From: Malachius bipustulatus
Lineage: Eukaryota > Arthropoda > Insecta > Coleoptera > Melyridae
Length of the DNA stretch: 64,000 nt
NCBI GenBank assembly: GCA_910589415.1
Contig: OU342639.1
Location: 9,122,268 to 9,186,267, forward strand
Direction of reading: 5' to 3'
Part shown: in pieces, positions 53,708 to 64,000 of the stretch
How positions within the stretch are numbered: the stretch's first letter is position 1
Layout: each line of letters begins with the position of its first letter
The notes under the pieces: generated by a model
Told to the model about the DNA's origin: nothing
The model's input: only the letters and a program-made list of their open reading frames with translations
Databases searched by the model: none
Translations under genes and position numbers: made by a program

Positions 53708-55770
53708 ATTTTCGAAAAGTGATGTCGTCCTCAATAAAACCGATAAAAAAGAACTTTAACACCCTGTTTCTTGAAAACCAAACATTTTAGGACACGTTTC
53801 TATGACCTTTTCTACTTAAAATTGGTTCAGGAATACACCTTTTAGATTTACGAGGTTAGGGTAAATGAATATGTTCAAAAAATTCAATGGTGTTGAAAAT
53901 TAAGCGCAGGTTTTCCAATAAATGAGAAGAAATCATTCGTCTCTCTCCTGTAGAAATGCGACCCTTTGAAGGGGGAGTTGAAAAAGTGGTAAAAAGTGTT
54001 TTTTTTTCTTACCAGTCCTACCTTAAAAAATTATTTAAATTGAATTATTTCTTCAAAATTTTTATACCGTGAGCAAAAAATGTTTGTAAGTGAATTTAAA
54101 ATGTTATTTTCCATTTGCAAAAAATTACAAGACGTATTTTTTATTTAAAATAAATTAACTAAGTATAATCCAAAATACATTTTAGAATTCTGAATTATTT
54201 TCTTTTTGGAGGGGGGATTATATACCCCGCTTGAAATAGTATAGGGGAAATTAACGAATTGGCCACTATAAGTAGGTACTTATATTCTCAACTTGTTTTG
54301 TATTGAGGAAAAAAATTATAAGCTACTTTTTGACACCCTTCAAGGGGGGCCGAATCTCAACATGAAACATGTATTATATAATACATTTTTTATCCCTATA
54401 AAGGAATAAGCATACCTAAGTAAGAGGCAAATTTTGTAAATTTTTATAAAGAAAAAAAGTGTAGACAATCTTACATATCTTTTGACGCCAAAATAATCAA
54501 AACAAAATGAAAAACAACGACTTAGTTAACATGATAAGATGGCAGGTCATTTTGACTAAAATATTTCTATTGGGTTGGAAACTTTTTAACGACCCCATAA
54601 AATAAGAATGAGAAAATGAGATTAAGAGTGAAAGACTTTTAGAAGTTTCGTAAAAATCGACAAACACAATTATAGAAGTTAGGCTCTTGTTAATGAAAGG
54701 CCTTATTTTCAGGATAGAACTCCCGAGTAAAAAACAAATCATCATTTAGAAACTGGAACTATTGATTTACTAGTTCTTTTCCCTATTATACGGAAACGCG
54801 ACCGTGTTTTATTCCCTACATAAGACGGAAGTTATTTAATTTAGCTTTAGCTTTAGATGATCATAGCTTTTTATTTTCATAATTCATTCCCCGGAAATCT
54901 CCTCCTGCAGTCGGTCCCGGTACGGATTTGCCTCATTCTTCCGACCGTTTTTTCAGTAAAATGAAAATGAAGTCCTCAATTTTGCCATATCATTCGAGTA
55001 TCACCGGGGAAACAAACATTTAAGGTACGCGCCTGAACATTTTATTGCCGTTTGAATTTTTATGTTTCAACATCCAATATTTGCATCTGAAAGCCATAAT
55101 ATGAGCACTGTAGACACCCCTACCTTCGCTGATGGCGAATATATTTCTCTGGTAACACTTGTACTAATATCGGCCCTTTTATCGATAGACTGACTTTTCT
55201 TCTTTCTCTTCTATTCCTGCGCAATCTGTTACATCTAAAAGCTAAATCTCTGCAATTACATGCAAAAATCAATGTCTTTCCGAAAGCATTAAGTGTCTTT
55301 TAGTACCTACCTACCTACCTTTCTCGAGGCATTGTCTGATTCAATGCTTAACTTAAGATAGAACAGAAAAACGATTATGCCTTTACGTTTTAGTGGAGCG
55401 AAATTCGTTATAAAAGTAGAGTTTTTTTTACGTAGGTAGGTCAGACTTAATTTTTTGTTAAGGTTTTGTTAATTGCATAATTTTTCATTCAAAACGGCTA
55501 TTTACGACCTTTTTGGGTAGGTCAGGACTTTTATATTTAAAAAAACATGCAATTCTGTGATTTTAAAAAATTATACTTTTGAACATTTACATGACTATCT
55601 CTTGAAAAGTAATTAAGATATTAAAATGATTCCTTTATCTAATTAACTTAAATTAATAAATTCCAGACTGTTTCTTTAACCTTTAAATGTAAACCCGGTA
55701 CAGTGTTAATTTGTAAAACACCTAATACACTTTATGAAGAGTGAAGTCTGCTATATTTTTTTTGTTTTGT
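53708..55770. other. Intergenic, no gene seen
   Basis: AT-rich sequence with a CACCCTG end near 53760 and TACCTAC tracts. Only short chance frames. Confidence 0.4.
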
Positions 55771-56516
55771 AATTGAATGTCAATATTTAAGGGGGTGATT
55801 TTTGGATCCATTTTAAGAAGAAAACTTCATAAGAACGTATGTCCTAATAAAAGTCTTTAGTTTTGAGATACAGGGTGGTAAATTTTTAAAAATTAATTTT
55901 TTCGTAAAATCTGTAATACTGCTCTAGATATTTTAATGAAATTTCTTAGACAGGTATTACTCATCAAGAGGCCTTTTTTCATGTACTACATTTCGTTTTA
56001 TTTCCACTAGTGACGATAGTGCAGAATTTTACCTCCATATTTTTATATTTTTTTTTGTCATTTTAACGACAATCTTGTGACCATGTAGAGAAACAGATTT
56101 TATTTTTTTAAACGAAAACCGTGTATCGGACTGGGAAAACACAAGTAATCAAATTTGCTTGGAAATGAATGGGGATTCCAAAAATGATTTCTATTTGAAC
56201 AGAAATCAGTGGCGTACCATCAATGTCTGCTAAAATATGCCGGTAAAATTCTGCACGATCGTGCACCATCGTCACTAGTGGAAATAAAATGAAACGTTGT
56301 ACATGAAAAAATGCCCCTTGATGCGAAATACCTGTAGATGAAATTTCATTAAAATATCCAGAGCGGTATTACAGATATTACGAAAAAATGATTTATTTTA
56401 ATAAAACTTTACCACCCTGTATCTCAAAAGTTAAGGCTTTTAGGACATACGTTCTTATGAAGTTTTCTTTTTAAAATGGACCCAAAAATCACCCCCTTAA
56501 ATATTTACATTCAATT
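55771..56516. repeat. Foldback element, ~250-bp arms
   Basis: 55771-56030 and 56225-56516 are reverse complements with few mismatches (ends AATTGAATGTCAATATTTAA; inner TACAGGGTGGTAAA). Interior about 190 bp. No coding capacity. Confidence 0.8.
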
Positions 56517-57482
56517 AGAAAACACCCATACGTATAGGCTCACCTATACTTATATAAATCTTATTCATATTCAGAATTACTTGATACTTTTTAGGGATAC
56601 ATATAATAGCCGATTAACTGATTTCCTGAATGTCCTCGGATGCTTCATTAAATAATTTGACCTTTTCAAGCCCTCATCTCCCCGAATAACGTTTTCAATT
56701 CCCGAACAGTTCAAAACACTTCGAATGGAGCTCACGATTTGAAACGGCAAAAGCAATAAAAATTCCATTCTAAAAGGCAATCCCGGATTTATAAGACCGG
56801 GCGAGTTCTGGAAGGAATAAAAAAATCCCCATGATTTCTGATAATAAATCGAGTAAAGTAGCTTCATATAAAGAGATTCGACATCAGATCGAATGGGGAC
56901 ATCACAATCCTGACTCCTCAGGATACAGGTAGGTACCTAACCTATGTATGCATTGGTGGAACACGGCTGTACTGATCGTAAATGTACCCTCTATGTATAT
57001 ATTCCCTCTCGGCTCCATTTATGAGGCTAGTAAAAAATTTTATAATATATTTTGTAAATACATGAGATTTTATCATTGTCCAGCTTTGACTGTACCAATA
57101 TACCTACAATAATTTGATTTTAAATCAAGCTAATATTTTTTATTTAATTTAAGAACGAATAAAAAACATAGTCCCTAATTAAAATGACAGCAGGGATAAA
57201 TAAGCGTTAAAAATTTTTCATAAAATGTACGTTGTTTATAATACGTTTGATACCAACCTCTATATTTTTTGAGAAATTTGTGAAACACCTTCTGCATGCG
57301 CAATGCGCATGTAAAGGTCACTTATGCCTATAGACAGGTTAATTTAATTATAAAGGATACAATGGATATTGTGTATAATATATTGAGGCAGCAAAGTATT
57401 AGGCGTAGTTTTATTATCTTGCCAAAGAAACTTATAAAAGTTTGTTACCAGAGAAATCAAGAAACCAAAAGAATAAAACTTA
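56517..57482. other. Intergenic, no gene seen
   Basis: AT-rich, no recognisable gene; the minus frame 56577-56867 has no family features. Confidence 0.4.
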
Positions 57483-57597
57483 TAAGGTACTGGAGGGTAA
57501 TAAGGCCCACCTAAGGAATTAATTTTATTATTATGAGAAAATAAACGTTTATTCAAATATGAAAAACAACATAAATAGTACAACTCTTTGAACATAA

Positions 57598-59253
57598 TAA
57601 ACTGCTCAACAAATGAAACGTTACATGACCAAATTTGCCCTAACTTTGGCACTGATAAAATTTGGATTGTTTCGAGCAATTCAATTTTTGTTTCGAGGGT
57701 TCACTAGTTCAATCCCTTGTTTATCAGGCCGTATGTTTGCAAGAACTTGGTACTTCACACAAAGTTTATATAGGGTGGTAAATAAAACAGTTCAAAATCT
57801 CAGAAAGTTCAGCTTCCTCCCATTTGATCAAAGATTTTTCTTTTTAAATTTCAACACAAAGATCATGAAGATGGACCTCATATCTCGAAAAGGTTTTCGA
57901 ATTTTCCGATTATTTCTTTTATTTACAGGGTGATCTCAAAATAACTACTTTTTGGTGTGGCAATGATAACTTTGTTACCCGTGACTCGATTTTCAAAATG
58001 TAGGGCTCATTTTAAAGCTAAAGCTTCAAGCAAGAACACGCAAGATTGATAATCGCCTAAGGACAAAAATTGAAAATACAGGGTTGTATTAAAACTAACC
58101 CAAACCTGAATGGCTTCCGAAATCTGATATTAAGGAAAATTTTAAATAAAGTCAAGTTGCTTTCAAACAAACCATTCATTCTGAATACTTCAAGATGTTC
58201 TTCGCTTGCATGAGTTAAGAATTGTTGACATAAGAATAAAATTACAACTTCGTGTTTTCGAAGTGAAAATCGTCATTTTTCAAGTTCAAGGCCCTGTACA
58301 ACGAAAACGGCTGAAGATAGAGAAAAACGGCTTACATGTCCATATTTTACTTTTTCATGTACTATTCTATGGTATAGAAACATTTGTGCTTTCTTTGATT
58401 TTTTTATTTGGCGACGCGTGGAGAAATCTCAGAATTTTTCAAATTTTTTATCACCCTGTATAAACATTTTATCTACATCATGGGATAGTACATGAAAAGT
58501 TAAAAATAGGGACATGTAAGCCGTTTTTCTCTATCTTGAACCGTTTTCAATGTACAGGGCCTTGAACTTGAAAAATGACGATTTTCACTTCGAAAACACG
58601 AAGTTGTAATTTTATTCTTATGTCAACAATTCTTAACTCATGCAAGCGAAGAACATCTTGAAGTATTCAGAATGAATGGTTTGTTTGAAAGCAACTTCAC
58701 TTTATTTAAAATTTTCCTTAATATCAGATTTCGGAAGCCATTCAGGTTTGGGTTAGTTTTAATACAACCCTGTATTTTCAATTTTTGTCCTTAGGCGATT
58801 ATAAATCTTACGTGTTCTTGCTTGAAGCTTTAGCTTTAAAATGAGCCCTACATTTTGAAAATCGAGTCACGGGTAACAAAGTTATCATTGCCACACCAAA
58901 AAGTAGTTATTTTGAGATCACCCTGTAAATAAAAGAAATAATCGGAAAATTCGAAAACCTTTTCGAGATATGAGGTCCATCTTCATGATCTTTGTGTTGA
59001 AATTTAAAAAGAAAAATCTTTGATCAAATGGGAGGAAGCTGAACTTTCTGAGATTTTGAACTGTTTTATTTACCACCCTATATAAACTTTGTGTGAAGTA
59101 CCAAGTTCTTGCAAACATACGGCCTGATAAACAAGGGATTGAACTAGTGAACCCTCGAAACAAAAATTGAATTGCTCGAAACAATCCAAATTTTATCAGT
59201 GCCAAAGTTAGGGCAAATTTGATCATGTAACGTTTCATTTGTTGAGCAGTTTA
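57598..59253. repeat. 1.66-kb nearly perfect palindromic element
   Basis: Left arm 57598-58365 (768 bp) and right arm 58485-59253 (769 bp) differ at only a handful of bases. The loop is 119 bp. Outer ends read TAAACTGCTCAACAAATGAA. Because the arms mirror each other, the same 106-residue frame appears at 57613-57933 (plus) and 58918-59238 (minus) with one substitution; it has no known motif. The loop contains the GGCGACGCGTGGAG module of 52865-53614. Confidence 0.9.
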
Positions 59254-59373
59254 TATAAAAATTCTGGCAACGATAAAATAAAAACTGAACAAGTTATGTG
59301 TAATTAAAAATAAATCAGTTCTGGGCCTTACTTTCAGCAGGGGCTGAAAATAAGGCCCATTAATAAAAATGTT

Positions 59374-59499
59374 TCACGGTTCACATCTTGGGCAGACAAA
59401 GATGTCTACGTCGGCTGCTGTCAATCCTACGCATTCTCCATGCACCCAAACTCTACAGACTGAACAGGAACGCATATCGGCCTGATATTCTCCTTGCAT
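59374..59499 (-). CDS. PHD-type zinc-finger exon of a transposon protein
   Basis: A minus-strand frame of 41 residues ending in TGA has the cross-brace pattern CSVC, then VWVHGEC four residues on, then FVCPRC near the C-terminus. A pyrimidine-rich tract and ATGCAAG| could be a splice acceptor just upstream, making this a last exon. It sits inside the transposon 57483-60097, so it is probably the tail of that element's transposase and not a host chromatin protein. Confidence 0.6.
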   Translation of the reverse strand: MQGEYQADMRSCSVCRVWVHGECVGLTAADVDIFVCPRCEP

Positions 59500-60097
59500 A
59501 AAAAAAAAATTATTAAAAATTACAGCGCAAAATATGGCCTAGTTCATTATTCTGATCCAGAGCTTGCGGGCCTTGTTTTCAGAAACACTAAAATATGTTT
59601 ATTTACAGCTCGTTAATGGAATTTCTTGCCAGTCTCCGAAACTATATTCAAATATTCAAAACTACATCTAAAAATAAGGACCACTTGGAAATATGCTGGA
59701 AATACAGCCCGGGCCTTATTTTCCGACATCAGTTACGAATTTATTATTTCACCGCCATCGTGACCATGTCCATAACAAAACTTTTGAAGCCATGCATTTC
59801 AAGCTTAAAACTTATAGTACTTGATTATTCAAAACATAAATATTTTTCACTAGCCCAAACAGTGTAAAAATATACTTCCATTTTAGGTATTTTTATAGTC
59901 CCACCGCCTAATTAATTCCAGTCACTGAAAGTAATATTTGCAGCGCGTTTTCGAAGCGTGTTCACGAATGGCACAATCACAAGCACTACAGAGTAAAATG
60001 ACCACACCTTAAAACAAACAATAAGTTTGCATAGTTGGCGCGAAATTTGAAAGTGGGCCTTATTTTCCGATGGGCCTTATTACCCTCCTCTACCTTA

Positions 60098-61023
60098 CGC
60101 ATTATTTATAAAATGGATAAATATTAACACTATAGGTGCCTTAATTGTTTTTCCCAAAACGTTCCAAGCATGTGTTGAAAAAAGTTAAAGCTGTTAGATA
60201 ATTTTTCATTAGTCGTAGAGAAAATAAGGTCGTTTACTCGCGGAGAGTGACTATTATCCATGAAACGACTCCAGCACATACCTTAATTTTCGTCTTCGTA
60301 AGTAAGAGTCATAATTCTCCCCTCGTTGAAGAATGCATATTATACACAGACACAATCAATAAAAGAATTGTAACTTGCTATAATAGTAAAAGCGCCAAAA
60401 AGCATTGATTTGAAGATCTGAACCAAGAATTTTGTAAAAAAAAATAGTACACCACTGCTTCATCTTATAAATGGGGATTTTTTTGAGATTCTCATTCATT
60501 TATGAAAAATTACTTTTAATAGGTAGGTATATAGGTACGAAATACCTTTGGTAAAGGTACACTTTATCAGATATGTATTAGCAATTTAACATGATAAAAA
60601 TAATTATTTTATTTGTTTTATTATTTCTTTTAGGAAAAAACTTGTGTCGTTTAAAAAAATTAGGACATCCTTGCTTGCTGAGAACTTAATGTGGATTTCA
60701 AAAATGTATTCTTTATTATAAGAAAAAACAGTGACATACCGTTTTTTTCATCAAAAATATTCAATGAAAATTTCCGACGTATTATTAGAGTATAATCAGA
60801 AAATACTTACCCCTTGATGACATTACATTGGAGGTATAATATCTATAGGTATATCCCCACTGCTCAATTCTCAAGTAGATTATGATTTTTAATTTAGATA
60901 AGTATTTTTTTATTCGGTTGAAAATTAAAATTAAATGAAAATTAAAGACTGCAGAAAAAAAAGCTGGAGAAGCAAAAAATGAATAAATATACTTACAATC
61001 TAGCAAGAAAATTAGGAAAAAAT
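60098..61023. other. Intergenic, no gene seen
   Basis: AT-rich; carries the TTCTCCCCTCGTTGAAGAAT block related to 31105. Confidence 0.4.
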
Positions 61024-61110
61024 GTAGCGAGGCTGTAGCGCAGCGGTTTAGGTCCGTGACTGAAGCCCTTGACGCAGCCACCGTTTGCGGTTCGAATCCC
61101 AGCTCGGTAG
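61024..61110 (+). repeat. tRNA-like SINE head or tRNA pseudogene
   Basis: A-box TGTAGCGCAGCGG at 61034 and B-box GGTTCGAATCC at 61090 are both excellent, but their spacing is long and the acceptor and T stems pair poorly. A transcribed SINE head or decayed tRNA fits better than a working tRNA. Confidence 0.45.
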
Positions 61111-62180
61111 GGTTGTTTATTCGTTTATAAAATTATTTATACGATTTAAAATGTGTCTATGGCTGAATGAGCTAGTTCTCAAAGCCAAATTACCAGAGTG
61201 GAGTGACTGTCTTATCTACATAGTTAAGACCAATCTTTTTTTTTAAGAAAAAATTTAATTTTTGATGTCGATTGTCTTATATCAGTCTCGCATTTGTTTT
61301 TTTTTAGTTGTTTTAGTTACTTTAGTTGTTTTGCGACTTGAGCTTAGTTATGACCATTACTTTACAGTTCTGAACTGGCTATAGACGACTTTGTTCATAT
61401 TTGAAAACATTATTGCAAAGAAAAACAATACTTATAACTCACAAAACGTAATTTTTTTATTAACATAGCAACATTTATATTTTATATATACAATCTTGAA
61501 GTTCGAGTATCTAACACATTCATGCATGTATTGATATATAGGAGTACATATATCCCTATATAAGTTTGCTTATTTTATTCTTCAGCGGTTCAATTCACAA
61601 CTTGGGGCGTATATTATTGGAGTTGGCAAACAGCGACGCATACAAAACCCCTGATATGATTTCTAGATTCAAGTTATGATAGGAAACAAATTCTTGTATA
61701 TTGCGTTCAAAGTCCGGTGGTGAGTTTTGGTCAGTGCCGCTGCATTACCAATTCAATCTTATCTCCCCAGTCCAGAAATGCGCTGGCTACTAAAAGTATG
61801 AAATAGGAATAGAAGATACGGAAGAAAAAAAAAGAACAAAAAGAGGTAACATTCCACAAAAAAAAAAAAAACGTAATTCTTCAGTATATCGTTATAAAAT
61901 GCCAGATTCGTATAAAGTCATCAACATAATAAAGGAAAACATTTTTCGAACAAAAGTTTGATATTTTCTTTGAATAAAAAAAAAATGAGCGCTTTCATTT
62001 GAAAAATTACACTTACCCCCCAAGGGGGGATGAGAGGTGTTATTAATAACTTTTTTTCTTTTGAAAACACTACAGTACTGTTGTCATAGAGAATCGATCG
62101 GATAGATAAGTATGTAATTTTATCTAAATAGTCTTTCAAGGTCGCTTTAAATCACATGGTGTTCTTAAAATTACAACTAA
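61111..62180. other. Intergenic, no gene seen
   Basis: AT-rich with long A and T runs (for example 61857-61872). Confidence 0.4.
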
Positions 62181-62356
62181 ATTTTAAGGTCATCAAAGAG
62201 ATCAATTAACATTTGTGACATTAAGGCCCCCCCAAAAACAACCTATTTAATATCAAATGACAACATGTCACTGGCTTTGTGCCCAGTTTTAACTCTGAAT
62301 TTATTTTGTATCACAAATGTTCATTGATGATCTCTTTGGTAACCTTCAAATTTTAC
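62181..62356. repeat. MITE-like hairpin, ~40-bp arms
   Basis: 62181-62220 and 62312-62356 pair (TTAAGGTCATCAAAGAGATC, CATTTGTGA). A run of CCCCCCC lies in the loop. Confidence 0.65.
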
Positions 62357-63223
62357 TTTTGAAACTATATGAGAACCCCCTGCATTTGATTTTTTAGAGA
62401 ATTTAAAAATATAATAATGCAGGGTGTTTTACAGATATAGGGCCAAATTTAAAGAAGTAGTTCATCTCATAAAAAAAATAAAAAATAAATTCCATCGCAA
62501 AATGACGTTTTGTTTAAAAGATGTAACAATGTGTCAAAATTTAAAAATATATAACATTTTTTGGTTTACTAAAAATTTAAACCAATTTTGATGAAACTTA
62601 GGTACCTTCCTATGAACAATAAACAAAATAAGATCTAAGATCTGTAATTTGACAATTTCAGGTTTCGTAGATGCCTTCCCAGTGGCGTAGATATTCAGGG
62701 TTTGCGCTCCTTTCCCCCCACATCTTTTACGCCACTGACTTTATTATACCTAATTATAAAACATCTATTCTATAGTCCATGCATTTTAGTACAAAAGGTA
62801 TTCCCTAATTTTTTTTAGCAGTACTTTTTGTGAGATATTTGAGGTTTGTTCAGGCAATGCCACTAAACTAATATTCAGGGTTGGCACTCCTTTTCCCTCC
62901 CTATTTTCACGCCACTGATTTTATTGCAAATACAAAAACCAAATTCATGCAATAACATTTTAGAACAAAAAAGTGATTTTTTTTACTTTTTATTGAAATC
63001 TATAATTTTTCATTGTAAATGGCCCAACAATACCTGAGAGAACTTCAAATATAAATTTGAAAAAAATTAAGGAATACTTTTTTGTTCTACAATTCATGGG
63101 CGAATAACGACGGTTTTTAAATTGCCAAAGTCAGTAGCGTAAAAGATAGGGAGGGAAAAAGGGCTTTAACTCTAAGAAGACTTCTACAAAATCTGAAATA
63201 GCCAAATTAAAGGGCTCGGTTTG
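62357..63223. other. Repeat-derived sequence, weak inverted repeat
   Basis: ACGCCACTGA/T followed by a T-rich run occurs at 62729 and 62910. A partly inverted segment pairs 62776-62850 with 63030-63105 (GTATTCC then TAATTTTTTT). No gene. Confidence 0.4.
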
Positions 63224-63229
63224 TTTATT
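63224..63229 (-). terminator. Candidate poly(A) signal
   Basis: AATAAA on the minus strand about 55 nt after the stop codon of the exon at 63285-63653. Confidence 0.5.
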
Positions 63230-63284
63230 TTTCATGCCAAGTTTATCAAAATCGGACAAAATTTACACGAGCTGTAATCAATCA

Positions 63285-63653
63285 TTATTGAAAGAGATCT
63301 CCGTCTGGCATCTCTTCCTCTCCGTTAAATAAATTCCCGACAGGATCTTCGGGAATCATATTTACAGGAGGGTGGAACGAATTATAGACGAAGAGCAATT
63401 CTTCAAGAGTATATTCGTTCGACATATCAAAATAATCATCAACAATCAATCCATCCAAAAAGTTATCGTCAACATCAGGATCTTGATCATCAGGCGCTTG
63501 AGTATGAGTACAATCCATGTCGTGGGTCTCGTTAGATGAGACTTCCTGCTCCATCTCTTCAGAACTTGTTGCTTTCAAAGTCTCCGCAAAACGTTCATCG
63601 GTCAGTACTTCAATATCAGTACAATCTCCATGGTGGTGCGTCTCGTTAGGACT
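63285..63653 (-). CDS. Last exon of an unidentified acidic protein
   Basis: Acceptor TTTTCTCAG| at 63654, then 122 codons in phase 0 to TAA. The peptide is strongly acidic (DQDPDVDDNFLDGLIVDD, NGEEEMPDGDLFQ at the end). It contains two related segments, SPNETHHHGDCTDIE and SSNETHDMDCTHTQA, suggesting an internal duplication of about 40 residues. No catalytic or zinc motif is complete. The base composition is coding-like compared with the flanks. A nuclear or regulatory protein tail is possible, but I do not recognise the family. Upstream exons are beyond the right edge. Confidence 0.6.
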   Translation of the reverse strand, partial: SPNETHHHGDCTDIEVLTDERFAETLKATSSEEMEQEVSSNETHDMDCTHTQAPDDQDPDVDDNFLDGLIVDDYFDMSNEYTLEELLFVYNSFHPPVNMIPEDPVGNLFNGEEEMPDGDLFQ

Positions 63654-64000
63654 CTGAGAAAACAGTTTATTAACAATTAATTAATGATGATGTGTGACCT
63701 TTAATAATTCGATTATAGCGGTAATAAATGTATGCTTGTACAGATTAAATAATTTATTTTTTATTTATTTATTCAAAAAAAGAGGGAGCATCGGTCGCAG
63801 CTATATGTATAAGTGTTTTTTTTTTAATAACCACAAAGAAAAAATCCAACAGATTAAAATCTGGTGGTCAAGGAGGCATAGAAATTGGACCACCACTAGC
63901 AATCTACAGGGTTACTGGTAACTGGATACATTCCTTTGGTGATCTGATAAAACAAGAGGTAAGGAGTAAATTAACCCCAACATGAACTATACAAAACTCA
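63654..64000. other. Probable intron of the gene ending at 63285
   Basis: AT-rich sequence upstream of the acceptor; no further exon recognised before the window edge. Confidence 0.4.

Larger units (their letters stand above)
57483..60097. mobile_element. DNA transposon remnant with GGAGGGTAATAAGGCCCA ends
   Basis: An 18-bp perfect terminal repeat (GGAGGGTAATAAGGCCCA at 57492-57509 and its reverse complement at 60071-60088) extends imperfectly to about 27 bp. Copies of GGGCCTTA/AAGGCCC recur inside (59323, 59351, 59709, 60056). The interior carries a PHD-finger exon on the minus strand (59374-59499) and is interrupted by the palindrome 57598-59253. A C-terminal PHD-type finger is seen in many insect pogo-like transposases, so that affinity is likely but unproven here. 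Confidence 0.55.

Noticed and set aside
57613..59238. Two 106-residue ORFs, one per strand, of almost identical sequence
   Set aside because: They are mirror images within the palindrome 57598-59253. There are no motifs and no independent sign of coding.
61024..61110. Functional tRNA gene
   Set aside because: A- and B-boxes are good, but the acceptor and T stems do not pair and the box spacing is too long.

Overview
This is an AT-rich animal nuclear sequence, most likely from an insect. The evidence is a split gene with GT-AG introns encoding a dihydropyrimidinase/CRMP protein with the insect-type C-terminus GGKSSGFW, an irritans-type mariner, several non-LTR retrotransposons, and dozens of MITE-like and foldback inverted repeats. 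Short GTAGGTA/TACCTAC tracts are scattered throughout. The order cannot be fixed from the sequence alone.

The one complete host gene is on the minus strand, from about 48.5 kb down to 31.57 kb. I assembled it exon by exon: a 13-codon first exon at 48123-48161, a first intron of about 9.1 kb, then exons 2 and 3 separated by a 54-nt intron. Next come two homologous alternative exons (B at 37062-37297, A at 33903-34114), then four shared exons ending with a stop at 31751. Using exon B gives 572 codons and all six metal ligands of a dihydropyrimidinase. Using exon A gives 564 codons and lacks one histidine ligand, as expected for a CRMP. Taking both exons, or neither, gives an early stop. The layout fits the Drosophila CRMP locus, where one gene makes the enzyme and the neuronal CRMP by alternative splicing.

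Left third (1-25 kb): mostly repeats. A probable minus-strand gene running off the left edge is suggested by a coding-like exon (7915-8121) and two CpG-rich candidate first exons ending in good splice donors (5119 and 17923). The rest is a dense set of inverted repeats, including a foldback element with tandem 172-bp subrepeats (11502-14838). That element was itself invaded by a Tc1/mariner-superfamily transposon with 522-bp terminal repeats (11867-14041).

Middle (25-31 kb): one non-LTR retrotransposon inserted inside another, then a truncated irritans mariner. The CRMP gene introns carry an RNase H-bearing retrotransposon fragment (34.9-36.2 kb), two large head-to-head retrotransposons (39.8-44.5 kb) and several MITEs.

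Right third (48.5-64 kb): CAGGGTG-ended inverted repeats, a 1.66-kb nearly perfect palindrome nested in a transposon remnant with a PHD-type zinc-finger exon (57.5-60.1 kb), tRNA-like SINE heads, and the last exon of an unidentified acidic protein (63285-63653, minus).

Many of the inverted repeats start TA-CAGGGTG. The 11867-14041 copy still carries a decayed DDE transposase of the IS630/Tc1/mariner superfamily, which gives a plausible mobilising source for the family.
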